Shown piece after piece: positions 57,031-64,000 of a stretch of DNA of 64,000 nucleotides (position 1 is the stretch's first letter; each line of letters opens with the position of its first letter). Position numbers and translations under genes: made by a program. Origin of the DNA: Rhodothermaceae bacterium (GTDB taxonomy: Bacteria; Bacteroidota; Rhodothermia; Rhodothermales; Bin80); NCBI GenBank assembly GCA_009838195.1, contig VXSC01000047.1:214219-278218 (forward strand), given 5' to 3'. The notes under the pieces were generated by a model, which did no database searches, was not told the DNA's origin, and saw only the letters and a list, made by a program, of their open reading frames with translations.

Positions 57031-58459
57031 GTACGTCTGTCAATCGATATCGGCGTCCCTGGTGTCGGAAGGTGAGCCGTTCATGTTCAATCCCAAGGAG
57101 ATGGAGTACGGTTGCTTGAAAATCGTGCACGTGAACCGGATTCTCAGTGATATTGTACCCCAGTTCGTCCGTGGCCCCGTACGTGAGTCCCGGCTTGACT
57201 CCCCCTCCCGCCATCCAGATCGTAAAGCATCTTGGATGGTGATCCCGGCCGTAATTGGTTTCCGTGAGTGTGCCTTGCGAATAATTGGTACGACCGAATT
57301 CTCCACCCCAGATCACCAGGGTATCCTCCAGCAGGCCCCGCTGTTTCAGGTCTGTGACCAGCGCTGCAGATGGTTGGTCCGTATCCTTGCATTGCAGTGC
57401 AATATCTTTGGGGAGATTTCCGTGCTGATCCCATCCCATGTGATACAGCTGAATGAAGCGTACGTCGCGCTCGGCCAGGCGCCGAGCTAGAAGGCAATTG
57501 GCCGCGTACGTTCCCGGGGTGCGGGCCGCTTCTCCGTAAAGCTCAAAGGTAGACTCAGGTTCATCCGACAGATCCGTGACATCCGGCACCGATGTTTGCA
57601 TGCGGTACGCCATTTCATACTGGGCAATCCGTGACTGGACTGCAGGATCCCCACTCGTCTGGTAATGCATTTCGTTCAGGCGGGCTAGGTGCCGGAGCAT
57701 ACTGCGCCGGTCCCCGGCATCAAGACCAGGCGGATTATTGAGGTACAGAACCGGATCTGCACCCGAACGAAACTGGACACCCTGGTGCAGGGCCGCTAGA
57801 AACCCGTTCCCCCATAAGCGGGAATAGATTGGCTGCGGACGTTGGAGTCCACGAGACAAGAGAACGCAAAAGGTGGGTAAATCTTCATTGGCACTACCCA
57901 GACCATAACTCAGCCAGGCACCCATACTTGGGCGACCCGGTTGCTGCGAACCCGTCTGAAAAAATGTGATGGCCGGATCGTGGTTGATCGCCTCTGTATA
58001 CATAGACCGTACGATACAGAGTTCGTCGGCAATCTCGGAGGTATACGGAAGTAAATCACTGATCCATGCGCCGCTGTTTCCATGCTGGGCAAATGGATAG
58101 ATCGTAGGTGCCAGAGGAAGAGAGTTCTGATAGGCGGTCATACCGGTCAGACGCTGTCCCATTCGGATCGACTCTGGCAGGTCCTGTCCTCGTCGCAGGT
58201 GCAGGTCAGGCTTATAATCAAAGAGCTCCAGTTGCGAGGGACCTCCACTTTGAAAAAGATAAATTATCCTGCGTGCTTTGGGAGCAAGATGCGGTGAATT
58301 CAGAACTCCCTGGAAGCCTGAACTCGCAGCCAGTTGGTCCGAGGTATGTCCACATCCCATTAGAGATGCGAGAGCTGCGCCACCGATTCCAAGACTGAGT
58401 TTCGAAAAGAAATGCCGGCGGTTCATCTGGCATCCGACATCGCAGATCAGGTCATTCAT
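56999..58459 (-). CDS. DUF1501 protein, Tat-exported (pair 3)
   Basis: The 486-residue frame starts as an ATGA overlap with the gene before it. The twin-arginine signal begins at residue 12 (MNRRHFFSKLSLGIGGAALA), so ATG 58426 is also possible. The landmarks are YLFQSGGPSQLELFDYKP, GWDQHG, GGEFGRTNY, GRDHHPRC and VHDFQATVLHLLG. It is the nearest relative of the pair 2 copy. Folded export by Tat fits a protein that gains a metal cofactor in the cytoplasm. Confidence 0.92.
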   Translation of the reverse strand: MNDLICDVGCQMNRRHFFSKLSLGIGGAALASLMGCGHTSDQLAASSGFQGVLNSPHLAPKARRIIYLFQSGGPSQLELFDYKPDLHLRRGQDLPESIRMGQRLTGMTAYQNSLPLAPTIYPFAQHGNSGAWISDLLPYTSEIADELCIVRSMYTEAINHDPAITFFQTGSQQPGRPSMGAWLSYGLGSANEDLPTFCVLLSRGLQRPQPIYSRLWGNGFLAALHQGVQFRSGADPVLYLNNPPGLDAGDRRSMLRHLARLNEMHYQTSGDPAVQSRIAQYEMAYRMQTSVPDVTDLSDEPESTFELYGEAARTPGTYAANCLLARRLAERDVRFIQLYHMGWDQHGNLPKDIALQCKDTDQPSAALVTDLKQRGLLEDTLVIWGGEFGRTNYSQGTLTETNYGRDHHPRCFTIWMAGGGVKPGLTYGATDELGYNITENPVHVHDFQATVLHLLGIEHERLTFRHQGRRYRLTDVHGHVVKDLLA

Positions 58460-61400
58460 CGATATTGGGCTTCGTCAAGATTCATGATTGTACTAGTTAC
58501 AACGGTCATCGCCGCCAGTTGCACAACCTTTGTATTCTGCCGGCGCGGACTGACCCCAACGGAGACCAGATCCTGCGCACCGGACGGATCCTGTTCAAAC
58601 TCAACGACCTGCTCCCGAAACAGGTCCAACAAAGCGTCCAGTTCTACCTCTTCCGGCATCCTGGAGGTCAGCCAGCGAAATGCCGTTGCGATCTGCTGCC
58701 GCTCGTCTAATGATTCGCGGGTACGGACACGAGAAGCCAACGCACGGGCTGCTTCCACGTATTGCGGATCATTCAGGAGCACCAGAGACTGTAATGGAGT
58801 GGCCGTCGTCTGCCGCTCTACGGTACAAACGGAGCGCTCAGGAGCGTCAAAGGTAAGCATTGCCGGTGGTGGGATCGTGCGCTTCCAGTATGTATAGAGG
58901 CTGCGCCGGTGCATATCTGGACCGGGTCGGTAACGATTTTCGCCGATCTGATTGGCAAGTGCTCTCCAGAGACCTACTGGTTGATAGGGGCGTAAAGGTT
59001 CGCCGCCCAGTGCCGAATTCAGCAGACCACTCACCGACAGTGCATTGTCCCGTATCATTTCGGCAGATAGCCGCTTCCGAGGCGCGCGGGCCAATAGAAG
59101 GTTGTCTGGATCCCGCTGCTGAAGAGTTCGCGTAACCTGGTTGCTTTGCCTATATGTAGAGGACATGACGATCTCCTTGATGAGTGCCTTGATGTCATAT
59201 CCTGATTCGATAAATGTTATTGCCAGATAATCAAGTAATTCTGGGTGAGAAGGAAGAGCACCCTGATTCCCAAAGTCTTCCGGTGTACTTACCAGGCCTG
59301 CTCCAAAGAGGAGTTGCCACAATCGATTTACCGCAACGCGTGCAGTCAGAGGATTCTCTTGATGGGTCAACCATTGTGCCAGCCCTAACCGATTACGTGG
59401 GAAGTCCTCAGGAAAAGGGAGGATCGCGGTTGGGGTTGCTGGACCGACCGAATCCAATGGTGCATCATAGGCGCCACGATCCAGAACATGCGTCGTGCGT
59501 GGAGTGGGCATCTCTTCCATGATCATCACGTTCGGGATGCGCCTGACGCTGCGCCGCAGGCTATCTAACACCACGTTCACGGCTTGGAATGCATGGTCAT
59601 AATGTGCCTGGTAGTGATGAGCAGCCTGGGGAAAGGATGTCTGTCCTGCCAGGTGGGCAACTTCAATGTCCGTGAGTACCCTGGCATGTGTATAGAGCTC
59701 ATCTAAAGCCCCACCGCTCATCCCCTCAATCTCATCAATGGTACGATTCCGGGGAGTCCAATGACCCGCCAGGAGTCCATTACCATTCAGAATACTTTCA
59801 CGATCAAGTGTGTCCTCAAGAACATGGACTCCACTTCGAATGCCGTTCAGATATAAATGTACGCCCTCTGCCCGCCCACTTCCATCGTACGTAGCGGAAA
59901 CATGAACCCATGTATCCGGCGGAAATGTGCGGGCTGATTCAACAGAAATTTGGTGCTCCCCATCATGAATTAACCGGAACCGAAGCCGGCCCTCTTTTGT
60001 CCGCGCGAGATCATAGCCACTGCGTTTTTGCTCGCCATTTCGCTTGGAAAGTAGGGCGACATCTTTAGTTTGATCTTTTGCAAGTACCCATGTACTTAAA
60101 GAGAACCGGTTGAACCACTCAAAATCAGCCTCCAGCCCGATGTTCAAAAAATTCTGCCCATTAAATTCAAACGCCCCGCCTTGCATTCCACCGACAACTA
60201 CTGGCGGGTCAAGTACTTTTTCGAGCCCCGTATTGACCATCGCATCAGTATGTGCAAGAGAGGTAAGGTTTTCCAAAGGCAGAAAAGTCAAGAGCGCAGA
60301 CTCTATCGTGGTAGCGGGATCCGGCATCCACTCGGACGGCGGAGAAGGTTGAGGCCAGGAGGCAAGCACCTGTTCGAGTGAGTCGATGCTTGCCTCTGTC
60401 TGCAGGATGGATGCTTCCAGTTCCGGATCTTCTAGCCGTATGGAAGGCCTTGGTGAGAGATCGAAATAACTGATCTGCGCCTGCTCATCTATGCCGTTGA
60501 AGAATGCAAACATGCTGTAATACTCTTCCTGCAAAATTGGGTCGTACTTGTGGTCATGGCACCTGGCACACTCCATAGTAAGCCCCAGAAATGCCGTCGC
60601 AGTGGTATTGGTGCGATCTGCAACATACTCAGTCAGATACTCTTCCGCGACTACGCCTCCTTCCTGGGTGATCGCATGATTGCGATTGAACCCGGTTGCA
60701 AGCCGCTGATCAAATGTCGCATCTGGAAGCAGATCACCCGCGATCTGCCATATCACAAAATCATCGTACGGAAGATTTTCGTTGAATGCACGCATCACCC
60801 AGTCGCGCCACGGCCACATGGTTCTTGGCCGATCGTCTTGATATCCATGTGTATCTGCATAACGAGCGACGTCCAGCCACATGGAGGTCATACGTTCTCC
60901 GTATGCAGGACGCGCCAGGAGCTGATCTACAACACGTTCATAGGCATCGGGGCGACGATCTTCCTGAAAAGCATCCAGTTCTGCCGGAGTTGGTGGCAAG
61001 CCTGTTAAATCGAACGTTACACGACGAAGCAGCTTGGCGCGACTTGCCTCTGTTGATGGAGACAGACGCGCGGATTCGATCTTTTGCAATATAAAGTAGT
61101 CAATTGGGCCACGAGCCCAATCATCGTGATCCACTTCGGGAAGTGTTGACTCTGCAGGAGGGATGAAGGCCCAATGTCGCTTCCAGTCGGCACCCTGATC
61201 AATCCATTGCCGAATAAGTCCAATCTCCCGCTGGGAGAGGGATAAATTGCTCTCCGGCGGAGGCATGCGTCGTTTAGGATCCTCACTGGTGATGTGCTCT
61301 ATCAAGAGACTGGAAGCAGCATTGCCCGGGGTAATGATCCGAAGGGTTGAGTCTTCCCTACTAGTTCCATAGGCCCCCTCACGGGTGTCAAGCCGCAACT

Positions 61401-61578
61401 CCGCCTTCCGAACCTGGTCATCCGGGCCATGACACTTGTAGCAGCGGTCCGACAGGATTGGCTTGATATGCCAATTATAGTCTACGGTAGCCGGCAGGGC
61501 AGATGGATCAGAAGATGATTGACTGCACGCTGCCAAAAGGAGGAGGACTAAGGGCCAAGTGAACCGGAAAATGGACAC
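58456..61578 (-). CDS. Cytochrome c lipoprotein with LamG insert, first gene of the operon (pair 3)
   Basis: The 1,040-residue protein has lipobox LAAC (Cys18), a PSCyt1 domain with CYKCH (Cys46, Cys49, His50), and DUF1549 (about 150-350) holding the second heme motif CARCH (Cys337, Cys340, His341). A LamG domain follows (about 455-620; FSLSTWVLAKDQ, HVSATYDGSGRAEG), then DUF1553 (about 735-1000). Domain order and length match the pair 2 cytochrome. As the first gene it defines the operon promoter, which should lie in 61579-61794. The role may be redox at an outer-membrane glycan-binding complex; this is inference. Confidence 0.92.
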   Translation of the reverse strand: MSIFRFTWPLVLLLLAACSQSSSDPSALPATVDYNWHIKPILSDRCYKCHGPDDQVRKAELRLDTREGAYGTSREDSTLRIITPGNAASSLLIEHITSEDPKRRMPPPESNLSLSQREIGLIRQWIDQGADWKRHWAFIPPAESTLPEVDHDDWARGPIDYFILQKIESARLSPSTEASRAKLLRRVTFDLTGLPPTPAELDAFQEDRRPDAYERVVDQLLARPAYGERMTSMWLDVARYADTHGYQDDRPRTMWPWRDWVMRAFNENLPYDDFVIWQIAGDLLPDATFDQRLATGFNRNHAITQEGGVVAEEYLTEYVADRTNTTATAFLGLTMECARCHDHKYDPILQEEYYSMFAFFNGIDEQAQISYFDLSPRPSIRLEDPELEASILQTEASIDSLEQVLASWPQPSPPSEWMPDPATTIESALLTFLPLENLTSLAHTDAMVNTGLEKVLDPPVVVGGMQGGAFEFNGQNFLNIGLEADFEWFNRFSLSTWVLAKDQTKDVALLSKRNGEQKRSGYDLARTKEGRLRFRLIHDGEHQISVESARTFPPDTWVHVSATYDGSGRAEGVHLYLNGIRSGVHVLEDTLDRESILNGNGLLAGHWTPRNRTIDEIEGMSGGALDELYTHARVLTDIEVAHLAGQTSFPQAAHHYQAHYDHAFQAVNVVLDSLRRSVRRIPNVMIMEEMPTPRTTHVLDRGAYDAPLDSVGPATPTAILPFPEDFPRNRLGLAQWLTHQENPLTARVAVNRLWQLLFGAGLVSTPEDFGNQGALPSHPELLDYLAITFIESGYDIKALIKEIVMSSTYRQSNQVTRTLQQRDPDNLLLARAPRKRLSAEMIRDNALSVSGLLNSALGGEPLRPYQPVGLWRALANQIGENRYRPGPDMHRRSLYTYWKRTIPPPAMLTFDAPERSVCTVERQTTATPLQSLVLLNDPQYVEAARALASRVRTRESLDERQQIATAFRWLTSRMPEEVELDALLDLFREQVVEFEQDPSGAQDLVSVGVSPRRQNTKVVQLAAMTVVTSTIMNLDEAQYR

Positions 61579-61794
61579 GAGTTGAATTAGGTTTCGTGGG
61601 CACTAAACCTATAAGGTACAACGCAATACTGAATGGTTTGGCCTCATTCGACTTGTGGATCAAATACCCTACGGCATCGCATCGGCAATAATTCAGTTCG
61701 GTATCAATACCTGAATTACGAACCGGGTAGCTACTGCGAGTGTCAGCCCAATCGTTGGATGAGCGAATGATCTGCTTTCAGCGGGGTTATCCTT
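61579..61794. other. Divergent region upstream of the nine-gene operon
   Basis: These 216 bases should hold the operon promoter on the minus strand and any promoter for the HNH gene on the plus strand. The only structure seen is the inverted repeat at 61690-61717. Confidence 0.35.
61690..61717. promoter_or_regulatory. Imperfect inverted repeat, possible operator
   Basis: AATTCA and TGAATT form the outer arms; GGTAT and ATACC form the inner arms around two bases, with a 4-base bulge on the left. It lies 112 bases before the first operon gene. Confidence 0.3.
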
Positions 61795-62001
61795 TTGTCA
61801 CTAATTCACGCTGGATTTGAACGTGACTTTTGGCAGCAGAATACCATCTGGGACTTATATCGAATAGCGAACAAGTTTCGTACCGTTTTTGTAAGTTGGG
61901 GGTGCACAGACATGGAGGGATGTAAGGGAGACCCACACTGGAAGAACCAAGACGAATACATGTCCGACCCCTGTGACTTTATCGACCAGAGGAACCAATG
62001 A
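61795..62001 (+). CDS. Possible small protein coupled to the HNH endonuclease gene
   Basis: A 68-residue frame, rich in Trp, Cys and Asp (FVSWGCTDMEGCKGD, then DPCDFID), ends as an ATGA overlap with the HNH gene start. That coupling is the main support. The composition is plausible for a real protein, but no family is recognised. It could be the remnant of a longer gene. Confidence 0.35.
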   Translation: MSLIHAGFERDFWQQNTIWDLYRIANKFRTVFVSWGCTDMEGCKGDPHWKNQDEYMSDPCDFIDQRNQ

Positions 62002-62930
62002 ATGGCTACGTGGCAGTCACCGAACAGGCTTGGTTCGAACATCTCAGGATGCTTTCGCGCCGCAGAGGTGTGGACGAAGTCAACTTCTGGCGCCCGAATA
62101 TTGGGGGTGGCCGGTTCGGCGTACTCCAACGAGGCGAGCCCTTGTTGTTCAAACTCAAGAGTCCGGCCAACGCAATCGCCGGTGGGGGATTCTTCGAGCA
62201 CTACTCGGAACTTTCGATAAGCCTCGCGTGGCAGGCGTTCGGCGAGAAGAACGGGGCCTCCAATCTGGAGGCGTTTCAACAACGGACGAGTCGATTTCGA
62301 CAGGACCGTCCGAAATTATGGGAGGACTACACGATTGGATGCATCCTCTTGGCCGCGCCTTTCTTCTGGCCAAAGAAGGACTGGATTCCCCAGCCCGAGA
62401 ACTGGAAGGGGCCGATACAACAAGGGAGGAGATATGACCTCAAATCTGGTATCGGAAAAAAGCTGTGGACACAGGTATATGACCGCCTGTTGGCATCCAA
62501 CGCCTTGGATCCCCCGCCGGATGTTTGGGGCGGCTACGGCAATCAAGTGTCTGTAAGGCCCCGAGTCGGACAGGGAATCTTCCGAACTAGAGTGGCTGAT
62601 GCGTACGAACGGCAGTGTGCTGTAACGCGAGAGAAGACATTCCCGGCGCTTGAGGCAGCCCACATCCGGCCATTCAAGGAGGATCCACGGCACTATGTCA
62701 GAAATGGACTATTGCTGCGCTCCGATATTCACAGACTGTTTGATGCTGGCTACGTGACCGTCAGCCCGGACTACCGGTTTAAAGTAAGCGGGTACATCCA
62801 CAAGGATTTTAACAACGGTAAGCAGTACTATAAACTCCATGGGGAAAAGCTGTGGATACCTGGGCGCCCGGAAAAGCAGCCAAACCGAGAACACCTGGAG
62901 TGGCACAATGAAAATCGGTACCGGGGGTAA
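61998..62930 (+). CDS. HNH endonuclease with N-terminal reader-like domain (McrA-type)
   Basis: The 310-residue protein has a C-terminal HNH nuclease with Cys207, His222 (LEAAHIRPF), Asn236 (RNGLLLRSDIH) and His245. The N-terminal 90 residues (FWRPNIGGGRFGVLQRGEPL, then FKLKSPANAI and AGGGFFEHYS, then AWQAFGEKNGA) resemble PUA/EVE-like domains that read modified bases. Such proteins cut DNA carrying modified cytosines and act against phage. No methyltransferase is next to it, as expected for a modification-dependent enzyme. Nuclease call is firm; the reader domain is inference. Confidence 0.8.
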   Translation: MNGYVAVTEQAWFEHLRMLSRRRGVDEVNFWRPNIGGGRFGVLQRGEPLLFKLKSPANAIAGGGFFEHYSELSISLAWQAFGEKNGASNLEAFQQRTSRFRQDRPKLWEDYTIGCILLAAPFFWPKKDWIPQPENWKGPIQQGRRYDLKSGIGKKLWTQVYDRLLASNALDPPPDVWGGYGNQVSVRPRVGQGIFRTRVADAYERQCAVTREKTFPALEAAHIRPFKEDPRHYVRNGLLLRSDIHRLFDAGYVTVSPDYRFKVSGYIHKDFNNGKQYYKLHGEKLWIPGRPEKQPNREHLEWHNENRYRG

Positions 62931-62933
62931 ATT

Positions 62934-62952
62934 GAGGTGATCAACTCACCTC
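62934..62952. terminator. Terminator hairpin between convergent HNH and TonB receptor genes
   Basis: GAGGTGA pairs perfectly with TCACCTC around a 5-base loop, starting four bases after the HNH stop. It can serve both strands. There is no T-run. Confidence 0.45.
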
Positions 62953-63087
62953 CAGTTGGCAGAGATCGTATCAACTAGTTGTGATTGGAAGGAAGACGAG
63001 AGTTTTCGAAGTCTTGCAACTGCCGTGCGAGTGGATTTGGCGGAAGGGCTGCAAACGGCCAGTATTCCGTTTGATGCACCAAACTCA

Positions 63088-64000
63088 TCAATAGAGATGC
63101 GATGTAATTCGCAAATACAGGCCCGTTCCGTTCGGATCAATTGGGGAACTGCGGGGGGCAAGATTTCCCTGTCGGAGACTTTCCTGAATATGTGCTTTGC
63201 GAACGACGTCAAACACGTTACTGATACCAAAAGTAATCGTCCAGGAATCATGAGGAGCATATCCGATTTCGGCATCAAGAATCCAGGAGCTCGGAAATTC
63301 ATCCAGAACCTCCACCCCGTCTATGCGACAAGTAGAACTGCCGAAGCGGCAATGCTGCCAACTGTCAAACCAGTTTACACGTAGCAATCCAGACCACTGG
63401 TTCGCTACCTGCCGGTAAGTCACCACGATGCGGTGTCTTGGATTCAGGCGTTCAAGCTCAATCCGTCGCTGGCGAGTAAGCAAGCCAAGCGTCAGGGGAT
63501 TCTCGAGGGTTTCACCCAGAAAACTGGTGATCTGCCTAGGAGATGTAAAATGAGTAAGTTCTGTAGCTGTCCAGTTCCATGCAATGCTCCCAAAAGAAGC
63601 ATGCGTACGGCTCCACTCATGCTCCCCCGCCAATAAAAGATCCAATCCATTGGTGCGGGTGCTGAAATCGTTCGAATAAAATCGGACTTCACGGATGTTG
63701 GTAACTCCTCCCAATAGATCCTTCGAATCTATAATCTGCACGATCTCGTCCGTGATTGGAATATTGCCCGTAAGCGAAAGCCGATCCTCAAATTTGATAT
63801 TGAAAAAGTCAGCCGTCAGCGTGAGTCCTTCTCGAAGCTCGACAACCAACCCTGACGATATACTGCGTGCGAGCTCGGGTGTCAGAAGTTCGCCTCCCAA
63901 TGCTTCTGCAATTGGATGCGTTGACGGTAAGAGGCCCACCTCAATGAGTCCTTTTTCTTTTGAAAATCCGGTCGTTCGGAAGACATTCAGATTCGCTTGT
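63088..64000 (-). CDS. TonB-dependent receptor, C-terminal part (5' end outside window)
   Basis: The frame is open to the window edge, so no start is visible; residues upstream of the GTG at 63939 (QANLNVFRTTGFSKEKGLIE) continue the same barrel. It shows alternating outer-membrane beta-strands, TLTADFFNIKFEDRLSL, NGLDLLLAGEHEW, the late motif RHRIVVTYRQVANQW and ISNVFDVVRKAHIQ, and a C-terminal aromatic end. These are typical of the last part of a TonB-dependent receptor that imports siderophores or glycans. The substrate is unknown. It converges on the HNH gene. Confidence 0.85.
   Translation of the reverse strand, partial: QANLNVFRTTGFSKEKGLIEVGLLPSTHPIAEALGGELLTPELARSISSGLVVELREGLTLTADFFNIKFEDRLSLTGNIPITDEIVQIIDSKDLLGGVTNIREVRFYSNDFSTRTNGLDLLLAGEHEWSRTHASFGSIAWNWTATELTHFTSPRQITSFLGETLENPLTLGLLTRQRRIELERLNPRHRIVVTYRQVANQWSGLLRVNWFDSWQHCRFGSSTCRIDGVEVLDEFPSSWILDAEIGYAPHDSWTITFGISNVFDVVRKAHIQESLRQGNLAPRSSPIDPNGTGLYLRITSHLY

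Noticed and set aside
61806-62282. A minus-strand 158-residue frame over the start of the HNH gene
   Set aside because: It lies opposite the conserved N-terminal domain of the HNH protein, has no family features and no ribosome-binding site I can see.

Overview
The window looks like a chromosomal segment of a marine member of the Bacteroidota supergroup, most likely Rhodothermota or Balneolota. Supporting features are a type IX secretion-style C-terminal sorting domain, a TonB-dependent receptor paired with a DUF4249 lipoprotein, DUF1343/NamZ, a DUF3098-like protein, MreD and L-lysine 6-transaminase. It also carries blocks normally typical of Planctomycetes: DUF1501, DUF1549/DUF1553 cytochromes and many sulfatases. 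This placement is inference from gene content; there is no rRNA in the window.

Layout. 1-9,767: a broken secreted cysteine-peptidase-like gene, a short minus-strand metabolic run (AroE-like, sugar isomerase, HAD hydrolase), a divergent sulfatase, a broken retropepsin with its small partner gene, and a block of very small minus-strand genes that looks like a prophage remnant. 9,768-19,534: a blue-copper lipoprotein, a deacetylase plus sulfatase pair, a secreted unknown, a second sulfatase, a 6-phosphogluconate dehydrogenase/nucleoside hydrolase pair, a phosphodiester glycosidase-like lipoprotein and tRNA-Gln. 19,621-36,009: core genes (mreD, namZ, ndk, lipA, lysine 6-transaminase, gyrA, dapA-dapB-thrA, tRNA-Ala), interrupted by a sulfatase plus M14 peptidase unit. 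36,581-44,899: two arylsulfotransferase paralogs, a ferrochelatase-like protein that has lost both catalytic residues, and a DUF4249/TonB-receptor pair whose receptor is cut by one in-frame stop. 45,211-61,578: one compact nine-gene minus-strand operon. 61,795-64,000: an HNH endonuclease with a possible modified-base-reader domain, and the end of another TonB receptor.

The most notable system is the nine-gene operon. Read from its promoter end it holds three consecutive pairs of a c-type-cytochrome lipoprotein (DUF1549/DUF1553, two heme motifs each) and a Tat-exported DUF1501 protein, then a membrane DUF2231-cytochrome-LRR fusion, then a sulfatase. Most junctions overlap by 4 bases, so the products are probably made together. 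Because DUF1501 belongs to the alkaline phosphatase/sulfatase superfamily, and five sulfatases and two arylsulfotransferases sit in the same 64 kb, the whole region may serve breakdown and sulfate handling of sulfated glycans. The biochemical role of DUF1501/DUF1549/DUF1553 is not established.

Three genes carry a single in-frame stop inside an otherwise open and conserved frame (TAG at 619-621, TAA at 7,325-7,327, TAG at 43,382-43,384). TAG and TAA end many intact genes here, so these are read as nonsense mutations (gene decay) or assembly errors, not as a changed genetic code.
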